A stretch of DNA of 64,000 nucleotides. Source: Symsagittifera roscoffensis. Taxonomy: Eukaryota; Xenacoelomorpha; Acoela; Convolutidae. The translations under genes and the position numbers were made by a program. Location: positions 55,026,467 through 55,090,466 of the forward strand of contig NC_087068.1 in NCBI RefSeq assembly GCF_963678635.1, given 5' to 3'. Shown here in pieces: positions 25,101-37,100 of the stretch. The notes beneath the pieces are model-generated. The model saw nothing but the letters and a program-made list of their open reading frames with translations, had not been told where the DNA came from and ran no database searches. The first letter of the stretch is position 1, and the number at the start of each line of letters is the position of its first letter.

Positions 25101-28100
25101 TCCAAGCTATTGACTTTTATATACATTTTCGATCCATTTTCACAGGTATTTGAAACTGATACAATGCACTTGTTGGTCACAGTCTCCAACCCCAAAGAAA
25201 CAGCTGCTTTGTTCTCCGCGTCAGCTTTTGGCAATGCTTCTTTTGAAACAATAAACTTTCGGTTTATCGGGTTGACCTTTTTTCTAAGAGCCCTTCTATT
25301 TTTCCAGACTTGCGTTTTGTCCTCGAAGTAAAAGAATTTGCAAATTACGCTGAGAAGGAAAACACCTGTATCACAAGGCAGGACATGGCAAGTTTTCACA
25401 CCTTCATACTTAATTGTTATACCCAAAAAACTCTTGAAAAACTTTAGGGTTGCCATTGTTACGTCTCCCACATTGCGCGAATCGTAAGGAGGATTCAAAA
25501 TTATAATACTATTTTTTCTTGAAGTTGTTTCCTGAGCACGCAGTCGTTCCTGCATGTCCCGTTGACTTTTTCCAACTCTTGAATACGCCATTGTTGAGCA
25601 CCCGAAATCAATTTAAGCTCATCAATTTCTTGTTGTAAATCGCCAACCTCAGTGTCACTTGTTTTAATCACGGAACCTCGAGCAGGAGTGGAGCTGACTG
25701 ACGTTTCCACCAAAACATCTTGTTGATCCTCCAGATCCATGACAAATAGTCCGTCGAATAAGTATTTTAAAAAAATCATAATAATATTAAAAATTGGCAG
25801 AATTATTGATTGAACACAGAAGAAACTTTGAAAGATTTAAGCTCAATTGTTTTTGATCACATCGATCTCAGCGCTCAATATAATTAATTAATTTTTTCAA
25901 TGACAAGTTTTGGGATTGTTTTTAAACGAAAGTTTTGGCCCGAAAAAGAATTCGCAAGCAATTTTTTTTTCATTTCAAGTTTCGTGTCAAATTTCAAATC
26001 AAATTTGTGACTTTTTTTCTCGTTGTGACTTTTTTTCTCGAGGTCAATAGTCTGTTTGCGTGTTTCGCTCAGTTTCCGTGATAAATTTATATCTGCTTAA
26101 AAAATTGAATGATCCTTTTTGGTACAGGCTACGGAGTGTCTAATTTCATCCAATCGGTCTGCTGATCAGTTTTTTGTTTAGGCTGTAGCTTGTTGGCAGA
26201 ATAAGGTGCCCTTTTACAAAAAACATGCCTGTTAATTCTAAAAACATGACCTTTTTGCAATGTCTGCAGTTTTCCAATTAGTTACTTAGATCCAGTGCAA
26301 AAAGTAACAGAGAAAAAAATCTCCGATATAAACAAATAAAAAAACATATCTCAAAGTTGTTCACATTTTCGACAACAATTATTCTCTCCTCTGATAAAAT
26401 TTGTAAAACGGAATTTAGTCTGACCCCTCAAAGGAAACTAAGGAAGGTTAGTTTATGAAACTCATAGGACGGTTCCTAGAGATAATTAAACTCGAGCATG
26501 CAAAAACCCGGACCCATCGGACCTCCTGGGGCAAAGGATATTGGGTTCGGAAGTCAGTATCAAACGTTTGGAACGGGACTAAAATTAAGTATGTTACCGG
26601 AAGTTTTTGGCAGTCAGAAAAATCACCTCTTTTCCGAAAAAAAGGCAATTTACGCAAAGTAATGAGCAAGGGTTATCAGATTTTACGATGACAATGAACA
26701 CTAGATACAACCTCCGAAAAAAAACTGATTATTAACTGATTCCTTTGAGAAAATCTAATGGAGCATTGACCCGGCGTGACCCCGGAAGGACCTTTGAATA
26801 ACGTATGAGCGTTTAGGGCCAAAATTGCATAAAAAACACCAGTAGTAACACCGGAAAGTGGCGTATTCCGAAACCGCAACCTTTATAAATTAGAATTTAT
26901 CACCGAATTATATTTGGGGTAGCATTGTAACGTTGGAGTAGTGGATTGAGTAAGTATTGGATTTGGCAAGCAGCTAGGCGATTGAAGCTAACAATAGTAA
27001 TTCCACTAGACTAAAGAAAAAAGTCCCGGAAGAAAATAAACGTAATAGAAGCGTGGCATTGGATATAGGTCTCCTAAATCACATGATTGGACGCGATGTC
27101 TAATTAGATTCTCAAAGGTGAGTTTTTGGCTTGAATTTGATTCTGCATTATAATTACATTTATTTCGAATTCTAGATGCGTTCTGATAGCAAACTTGCCT
27201 TGTTGGAGGCAACGAGTAATTTCCCATAGAACCTGGTGTTTTCTATACTGCAAATTTATTAACTTTCTCCCATTTTTTTTGTGACGCTTCGAAAGTCAAA
27301 AACTGCCTTTATAAAGGTTTCTCTTGATTTTCGTGGTATATTTTCACTATTAAAAACTTATAATTTAAAAAAATTTTGGGTCGAATGGTTTGCTATTTCA
27401 GTAAAAACTATTCCTGTTTTTGCCACTTGCCAGTTTTATTTCACTGAGGAAAGCTGATTTTTTGTTGAAAAACATAATTATTTTTCACTGTTCGAAACTG
27501 ATAAAAGACTTAGTTTAATTTTTTTTGGGATTGTGGATTAAACTGAATCTCGGTCGCCCCAATATCCAAGGGACCTGTTAGCGGTGCCGCTAAGTAAGAA
27601 AGAGAACGGAACTAGAGAAGCAATCCCCTAAATCTACATTGCTATTAAACGTTTCACAATCGAAACTGTCAGAAACAGAATGTGCTGTTTTTGAAAAGTT
27701 TCTGTAGTCTGAGCGAGAACCTCTGATACTTTTTTCGACTAAAATTAAAAATTTTTATTTCTTTTTTTTTTGCTGCAATTCATTTGCGGAGATAAATTTA
27801 TAATTGTTTGATATAAAAAAAATATTTATTGAAATTTAAAAAGTCTCCATGCAAAACATCAGTCTCACTTGTAAAGAAAATCTTCTATTTTCAAAAAATG
27901 TAGTTAGCGTAATATTTGATGCTACTAGTCCCGCAGTTTTTGCTGACAGTTCAATATCCCATTAATTACGAAGAAACAAACGCTAATTAAGTTGAGGTCT
28001 TTTTTTCTAAATTCGAATTTAATTTTTCTTTCCAATTGCCCTTTTGTCTTTGAAAAACAAAATTTCAAAGACAGTTTCAATACATTTCAAGTTTTTTGAG

Positions 28101-31100
28101 GTTTGCTTTGGTTATTTGTTTGTGAAAACAAAAATCATTAATCAGTCACAGTTTTTATAATTTTTTGGTAAGGGAAAATCATATATCCTGACGCTCTCCT
28201 TAAGAGGACAAACTGTGTACTGGATAGGCCCGCAATTTGGTGTTTGCAGGTTTCTGGAATCCAGAGACAAGTCTTTTGATTTCTTGATATTTTGTTGGAA
28301 CACTCAAAGAAAACGAAAGAAGAAGAAGAACAAAGAGAGCATCCTTGTTTACACTTTACAAAATACAAATATTTGGCCTCAGAAGGTATTTTGGAAGAAA
28401 AGAAATTAAAAAAGCAGCTTTACTCTAAATGGAAACGTTTTCACTGCTGCAGATCAGGGGGTTCTGTATCAAAAAAATGAACACTTATGGTTCATCAAGT
28501 TAACAAAGGGAAAGAAGCGCAATTGTTTTTAATCTGTCATGATAACAAAATTGCTCTCTCTTAATCAAAACTGCAACCAATTTGTTTCGTTTGATTTCAA
28601 ATAACTAAGATAGTTTTTGAAAAAAGTCGATTGAAAAATGCTTATCATACATTTTTTTTCATGAAAAAAGTTTGATTCGGTTTTTATCCCCAGAATGATA
28701 GAATTATTTGAAAATGACTGATAGTTAAGCAGGATTTAGTTAAGCAGGAACCCGGGTAGTAAGCAGGATTGAGCGAATTTTCCAAGACCTACTTTTCAGA
28801 CGGCCTGTCTTGGAAAAAGAACCACACTTCGGCTGATAGAACAATTTAAGGAATCAGGAAGCAGGGCCGATATCACCCATAATAACCTGCTTTTTTGGAT
28901 TTGAAGTTAGGCCCATAACAATTTTTGTGTGGCCTTTAAACCTCAATCGTTTTTCTATTTCTTGCTATGGGCACTTAAATAACAAAAAAAACACTGCGCA
29001 GTAGCACAATCGACGCTCTTGCAGAATGCACTAAAACCATCTGTTGATGAGCAGCTGTGCAAAAGGCACGGCAATTTCGAACCTCTTAAATAAGTGTTCT
29101 CGTTTGGTTGATTGAACCAATTAGTCTTAGGTTAATATTCACTCGCTCGCATTATCGAGCGAGTTGCATTGAAAAAACTGACTCTTTGATTTGTATTTTT
29201 TGGTTGCAGTTTGGAGGTGAGAAATGCACGACAAACAAACATTGACTTGCTTCTAGAGAAATGTCGGATTTGTGTCCCTATAACGCAAACTTTAAAGATG
29301 AAATTTAAAAAATTTCCACCCCAGCTCCGCTAATTTACATGGTTTTCATGAAATTGATTATATTCGTCAAACTTTTTTTTCTGCTCTAAAAATAGTCTCC
29401 TCTTCGAAAACAAAAGGTTCTGTTTCATCAACTTGAAAACAAGTTAGTTTTTATTTAAATATCCTTAAACTTTTCTAGTGTTTCCAGCATTGATGTTTTT
29501 AGGTCTGTTAATGAGTTGCCGGCACATAAGTTAATCGTATGAGCAGCAAATTGCAATAGATTCAAGTTTCTGTTAATTCAATAAATAAAATCTCTGACAT
29601 GAAAATGAAAAACTCGAGGTACGCTATGATTATGTGTTTTCCAAAAAAACTAATAATTTTGATTTTTCATAAATTGCTGAATGTATCCTTGAAAATCCTT
29701 CAGTTGATTTGATGCGTTTTTCGGATTGTATGTTGAGAAATGCAATTGAAAGCTTTAGAAAGCTCTAAAAATGTGCAATGTGTATTTCTTGATTGATGGG
29801 TCCTTCCAAAAAAAATTTCGGTAAAAATGATATTTGCAACAGTCGCAGACATGTTTTCCGAAAATGTTACTTGTTAGAATTGTATCGACAAAACTTGTTT
29901 GAGATGTCCTATAATGTGTTTCAAAAGAAAATGTTCGGAGACTTTTTATTGGGTTTTGACACGATTATAACTATAAAGTTTATTTTATGTACGGTTTTAT
30001 AAATTGATGCAACCTGTGTTCTGCTTCTGAGTACGGTTATTTGTGAAGTATTTTTTAAATAAGAGGTGCTTGATTTCCTACTTTAGGAAACGATTGAATA
30101 TGCTTCTGCCTTATAATTTCAATTAATCGAACTGCAGATGCGTTCGGAGAGCAAGTTTGGCTTGTTGGAGGCAAAAAGAGTTTCCCATAGAACCTCGAGA
30201 TTTATATACTGAAAATTTGCCAGCTTTTCCCCAAATTTCTTTTTTTGTGACGCAACGAAAGTCGAACACTGCCTCCCTTCTAAAGATTTCTCTTGTTTTT
30301 TGTGGTTTTTTTTCACCCTGAACAAGTTATTATTTGAAAAACTTGAGTCAAATATTTTTTTGCTATTTCAATAAGAATCGTTTGTATTTTTGCCACCTGC
30401 CAATTTTATTCAGTGATAAACACTGATATATGATAGTTTTTCCCTAGTTCTTTGTTTAAAAATTGCATTATTTTGTGCTGTTTAAAAGCTGGCATAAGAA
30501 ATCGTTGCGAAATTTATCAGCTTTTTTGTGTTTCCATATATTAATTAACCTGTGTTTTGTGTTTGTAAAAATCACCAACGCTTCATTGACACCTGGTTTC
30601 TTCTTTTCGTCTGGCTTACAGTTTTCTGATTTGGGATTCTTACGTCATTTACGCAACTATGATCTTTTCAATAAAATGTTTTTGATGCAGAGGACTTTTC
30701 ATACCTTTTCTGATTGAGTTGATGGAAAGTTCTTTGTCTGATCTTAAAGGATGTAATTTTTTGGATGCAACAAACATATATTTCTTTAAAAAGCATAAGT
30801 GCTCTGCAAAATAATTTGTTCTGAAAGTTAATTCGTGCAATCTAACATACTTTATTTGGTTGTTTGAAACTAATCAATGGTCAATAAATGAAATGCGAAG
30901 GTTTTTGAGACATTGGTATAATTCAACATGAACTTGAAGCAAAGTCGTAAAATTCTGATGACTCCTCATATTTCAAAAGATCTGTATTTTAGTCCCAAAT
31001 CATGAAAAAATCAATTTTCGAAGCAAATGCTAATTCATCAATCCGAAAAGTTACTGAGCGATGTTTTTTTTTGAGCAGCATGAATGAATTTCAACCCACA

Positions 31101-34100
31101 ATGAGTCAGAAACTTTCTGTCAGCTCTCATGAAATCTTTACGAACCTTTATTTTGAACAAAAAAGAAGTCCAAATTCCAGCACTCCTCCTTTTAACACCT
31201 GTCTATTCTGAGTGTGGAAAATACTAAAAGTTTTGTTTCTAGCTAAAACTAAAGGATTCATTGAAGTTTCACCTAAAAATTAAAATTTTCATGATATTTA
31301 CTTAGCACTTGTCTGAAAAATATTCACCATTGTTTCACTGTGTTACTTAAGCAAAATATTTAAGTTTATATCAAACAAAAGTACATAAAATTATAAATAA
31401 ACCTGGTATCTCATTATGTGAGTTCCATTCAGTGGAAAAATATTTGAGTACCCTGCGTTTCGCAAAAAGGAAGGTTTTTTTTTCAGTTCTCGAATTAAAA
31501 ACTGACAGTTAAAAGTGTAACTCAAACGTTCTTTGGTTTGCGAAATGTTTTGCTGTTTAAAATCAGCATTGGAAAATATTGGACCGTTGTTCAATAAGTA
31601 GCCCATGAGAGTTTCCATTAGTAATTTTGCACTAAGGCTGAAAAAAGCCGGCTTTCTAGGTTATTCCTTTGATCTTCATAACTTTTAACTCTGCAATGAG
31701 TTTCTGACTTTTGATAATGTGAACATTTGTTTTTCGTTGGCATTTGTTATTGACCCGGGTTGACCAAAATGCTTATCATACAATTCTCATAAATGGGAAA
31801 TTTCTTTTCATACAATTTCATACAATTCCATACGTACAGAGAATTATATGAAAATTCTATAATAAACAATTTCCCATAAATGTAAATTTATGATATGTAT
31901 TTTCTCCATAAACCAAAACGTTGGTTTTTGTTTCTAAATTTTTTTCTGAAAACATTTGGATTGTGCTTGCAACTAAAAACAAGTGACAAAGACCTTGGTT
32001 ACTTAAAGCACCAAAGGTTGGATGGTCTGACATTTACAATGCATGAAAAACGACGTGAATTGTCTTCCAGATGTCTTTCACAAATGATATAACAAAAGTA
32101 ACAAACTTTTAATTTTTAGCAAAAACTTTCAGTGATGATTATTTTAAATTTTTGAATTTTAAATTATCAGACATTGATCAAGGCATACATAAACACGCCA
32201 ACAAAAGAAATAGGAATTTTCAGTGTTTTGAATAAAATAATTCAAGTGAAAAGAAAAAAAAAGCCAAAATTATTGTATCCAGGACTAGGTTATGCACACA
32301 GAAATATAAATTTTGCATGCAAAAAAAAATTCAGAAAATGTTTGTTTGCGTACAAAATTCGATTTGTGGTTAAAAAAAAGTTTGGGGGCAAATTTTCAAA
32401 ATTACTTAAGAAATTTTTTGTGTCGCCATCAAAAAATGCCAATCATACAATTTCCATATATGGAAATTGTATGGAAAGCATTTTTTTCAAAAAAAATTTT
32501 AAATCAGTTTTTTTTTGTCACCAGTCTGTCTGTTCAACTGTTCTCAAAAAGCCGCAGAAATGGTTTATTTTTTTCTATTGTTTTTCGAAAATGTATGAAA
32601 ATTGTATGACAAGCATTTTCTCCATATACTTGATGTATGGGTTTGTATGATAATGATTTTTGTTGTATGGAATTGTATGATAAGCATTTTCGGTCAACCC
32701 GGAGAATCTGATGCATGCTTTTTTGCAGTTTAAAAGAAATGATTTCAAAAAGTGTGATTATAATGTACCTATTGAGCTATTTCCGTCCCCTTCCCCGTTC
32801 TTTGTACCTCTTGGGGGGGGGAGAAGAAGGTGGTTTCGCTTGCTTGATCTAACACACCAGAAACCCATCAAATGTGAAATTGTAGTGTATTTTTTTTGCA
32901 GCAAGAAGCATGCGCTTTGAAATACGTGCTAACAAACGTTTCCGTTTCAGCAGAAAATACCATCTATTTTCACTCACCCATTTCAGACCGCAATATTAGC
33001 ATTTCACATTAGTTTTCAGCATTTTTGACAATTGTTCTTCTTACAATTCTTTCATGTTTTTTTTTATCTAAGAGAGTAACTGACTCAGTTTTGGTCCAGT
33101 TTTAATCATCTGGTCATTTTATCAAAATAACTTCATCTATTCATTTTCAGACACAGTTTATTCAACAAGATAGTTGAGTTTGTGTGATCAACTTACTTGA
33201 AAAAAAAACATCAAAGTAACTTAAGTGAGTCATGTTTTTGAGCGCGCTGAAAAATGCAAAAAATTGGCGCCTTTAGTAACTTTTCATAAATTTATTGTAC
33301 CGTAGTAGTATCATTAGCTGTATTTTTTGCTCATTCATAAACTGCGTATAGTTTATGAAAGTTCATAGGTGTTTTATTTTTTTTTCTATTTTATCTTGCT
33401 TTAATTTTATCTGAAGTGCCGCAGTTGTATTAGCTGATTTGGCTGCTTTTTTGCTCATTTACAAACTACATACATTTTACGTAACTTAAAAGTTAAATGT
33501 TATAATTGGTATTAGTTTATTTGTTATCTTACTGTATATTTATTTTTACCTGAAGTTATTTTATCTGTTTATCTTGTTTATTTCAGTTATGGGGGTTAAT
33601 CAATGAGCTTTACATGGAAAAGATGGATCTCCACGAGGATATTGTTCTGAAGGATCGAGAAATTGACAATCTGAAAAATCAGCTGAAGGATCTCGAGGTT
33701 AAGTAATAATAAGAAAAGAAAATTACAAAAATGCAAAAAAAATGATTTTCATGGTCTAAGATTGATTTAAAAAGTTGAACCAGGGAAAAAAAGTGTAGTT
33801 CAAAAATTTTTTCTGTTCACGTTTGCTCGAATGAAATGATTATTAATAGGAATCCAGCGAGAAAAACGAGCAAACGCTGAAAAAGTCGCTCGAGTACAAA
33901 ATCGCACATTTGGAAGATGAACTTAATAACGCCGAGGACGAAAACGAAGAGCTGAAGGAAGAAGTAAATTCGCTGCAAAGCAAGCAAACCGAACAAACGC
34001 GACAGCTGCAGCACGAGTTAGACGAGCTGAAAGCCGAAAACGCACGACTGACAAAAGAATTAGAACAAAAAGTTGATTTTTTTTTCATATAATTTTTTTC

Positions 34101-37100
34101 CAAATTAAATTCACAAAATGAAGCATATTTTTGTTTATTTTCCTTTTTTTCTAATTTTTAAGGTTGATAAAGACGATGATTTAAAGTTGAAGAGTGCTAA
34201 AGATACTCATGAGTTGGAAGAAAAAATCGAAACTCTAACCAGTGACCTCGAAAAAGCTGACAAGGAAAACAAACTTCTCGAAAAAGAGGTGAATATTTTT
34301 TTCTAAAAAATAAAGTCATTCCACTTTGACAATATGAACTATCTGAAACGTGATTGGTTCGTTAGATTAACGATCTAAAGACCTCATTGGAGGAGGCGGA
34401 CAAAGAATTCGACCAATCAGAAGCCAAGTTTCTGCAAGACATTGCCAAACTGAAAACAGATCTAGATCTGAAAGACAAAGAGGTCAAAGAAGCGAACAAG
34501 CAGATTTTGGGACTGAAGAAAGAAGTAAGCGAAGCGGACAAAGATATCGACGAGTTGGAACAGGAAATAAAGAAGTTGAAAAAGAGGAAAAAAAGTGAAG
34601 AACAGGTGAAAAAATAAGGGGTCAAGTTAATTTTTTTCGTTTTTTTTTTCTTTTTTTTGTTTTTTAAAAATTATTTTTGATTAATTCAATTAAAACCATA
34701 ATCACATAATGGTACAAAAGAAACACCAATTATCCCTGTTTGCTGGCCTTCAAAAGTTGGATCGTTTCTGTTACCTTAATTGGCTGTGACTACTTAGACC
34801 TTGACGTTGACCTTTGCTTTCTCTGGCTTTGGTCTTTCTTTATTGTGACCTTGACCTTTGTTTACAGACCTCAGACCTTGTTTTGCAGACAATATCGGAA
34901 AGTGAAGAATTCCTTTCCACTATTACCAATAAAACTTTGATTAATTCATCTTCTGATTCTGCTAATTCAATCCTTCCCGCCTCGAATTCTGGCGCTAATT
35001 TCCTTTTGGACGGTGTAAGTATACTTAGTTATTATTATCGTCCATCCAGACTTTCGACTGCTTAGTTGTTTTTTTCTTCATACCATTTTCGAAAAAAAAA
35101 TTATCTTTAAGTTAACAAGAATAAATTTTTTGACGTTTTCTTAAAGATATCATTGCCCTTGAGCGATAGCGGATATAGATTTTTTGCAGAGGGAAGCGTA
35201 TTTGGAAAAAAAAATAAAAAGTTTGTTAACAGTTTTCCCCGAGAATTCTCCAAATACTGAAGGGGCCCTTTTTGCCAAAATTTTTGGCTATTCTTCTCAA
35301 ATAACAGGGCAAAAACGCTGTTTTTGGCAGTTTTCCGTGGATTTTGACTATTCAAGCATTCGCTCTCCTTCAAAATTAGTGCCATGGAAAAATGTTAGGG
35401 TCAATCGACCAACAATAGATGTCGTAAAAGGCTTCTAGGGGGGGGGGGGGGGGGGCGTTAGACAGTGCCGAAGTTAGAGAGTGCCGAAAAAGGCGGGAAA
35501 TATTGGAACGCAATTTAAGAGGCTAGCTTTTGGCGGGAAAATTAATAATGACACTTGAAACTTGTTCAGACTCAATTTTGGCGCCAAAATCGATGAGCAA
35601 ACAAAACTTTCTTTTCTTTTCTCAATTAGTTCACGACAAATAAAATTGTTCAGACTCAATTTTGGCGCCAAAATCGATGAGCAAACAAAACTTTCTTTTC
35701 TTTTCTCAATTAGTTCACGACAAATAAGTCAGTTTCTGCACTCTTTAACAAATTTTCGGCACTCTTTAACAAATTTTTGTTTTCGGCACTCTCTTACTTC
35801 GGCACTGTCTTACCCAACCTTCTAGGGGGCCTTTGGTTGGTCAGGGGGTCTTTTTAATCTAAATCCGTAACTGACTCAAGTTCAAAACTAATTTTTTTTT
35901 CGTTTAGAATCGCATCAAACTAATTTTAAATTTGACTGTTAACATGTTTTCAGCTGGCAGACCCAATGTATGGTCTCGCTTAGAGGTCTCAGACAAAAAA
36001 TGATCTATTTTCCCTAAAAAACTTGATCTAAATTGATCTAAGATCGAAAAAAATATGGATTCGGTCAAGCATAAAAAATGCAATCAGATTCGTTGCATGT
36101 AGAAATTATACAAAATTATAAACGAAAACTTTTATCAAAAACACAGCAAAAAAATTAGTTCTGACTGAAAAGCCTGTAAAAAAAAAACGTTCATATATAT
36201 TTTTTCTGACTAGTATTTTTTCTTTTTTCAACTTTTTGTTTTTCATGTTTACCAGGGTTTTTCTACCACCTTTTATGTTCAGAAGGAATATCTGACCACA
36301 AACTGTGTTTCAGAGCGAAATAACAAAACTAGAAGAGCAGAAGTCGCAGCTTCAGACAGATTTCAACGCCCTTCAAGACGACATCCTCAAAATCAACTCG
36401 TACAAGTCACAGATGAAAGAAGAACGCGACAGACTGAGAATTGAAACCCAACGACTCAAAGACGAGTTAGCCGAGGCGAGAGACGAGATCGAACGACTTA
36501 AATCACTCCAAAAACAACAGTCAAGCGAGAATCAAAAAGTTGTTGCTGAAAAACTAGCAGGGTTTTCAAAAATAACGGCTGAAAATGAGCAACTTAAAGA
36601 GCAAATTGAGGAGTTAGAAAAAGAACTTAAAAATAACAGAAGTTCTCGCAGACAGCAGTTAGAAGAACAGAAGAAATTGCTGGAACAAAAATCGAAAGAG
36701 CTGGACAAGTCTAAAGGTCTGGTTGATCAACTAAATCATCAATTGGAAATCTTGGAAAAAGAAGTGAGAAATAACGAACGACTGGCCGAAGAAATAGACG
36801 AAAAACAGCGGACTGTACTTGACCTTGAAAGGAAATTAAGGTAATTTTATTACAATTTGAGCTGATTACTTGCCTGTTGATGTTTTTTTTGCTTCCTTTT
36901 TCAGAACCTTGACTATTTTTGAGGTAGATCAACTTGTTTTTTGAGCCTTGTTAAACCTTAAAACGTCAATCATTGGCCTTTTATATTTTTGAGCTACTGG
37001 CGATCTTCAATTGAAAATGAAATCGTCCGAAGAATGATGTTTGAATAATTTTGAAAGACTCGCGAGAAAAGTAGTATGGCGCGTGCTTCAGTTCAAACAA

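Larger units (their letters stand above)
22260..25780 (-). mobile_element. Decayed LINE (Jockey/CR1-like non-LTR retrotransposon)
   Basis: On the minus strand an ORF1-like part (25779-25073) is followed by a heavily broken endonuclease region (about 25000-23560) and a reverse transcriptase (23549-22690). Seen directly are NYTPISLLPVLSKNFERVVY, FGFRSKRST, LDLKKAFD, GVPQGSILGPLLF (23035-22985), a TDDT in place of the usual ADDT (about 22935) and FRYLGVQLDS (about 22728-22698). These are the ordered motifs of non-LTR RTs. Many stops make it a fossil. Placement in Jockey/CR1 rather than another clade is inference. Confidence 0.88.
19979..33586. other. 13.6 kb intron filled with repeats
   Basis: Contents: C15 run at 20103-20117, G-rich repeat 20580-21370, LINE 22260-25780, duplicated 0.3 kb segment (27171 and 30130), 28254-28350 segment repeated at 54170, inverted-repeat element 31755-32702. 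In 25790-27170, 28350-30120, 30450-31750 and 32703-33586 I see only AT-rich DNA. Missed small exons are possible. Confidence 0.55.

Noticed and set aside
25050-25331. 93-codon plus-strand frame
   Set aside because: Antisense of LINE ORF1-like coding sequence.
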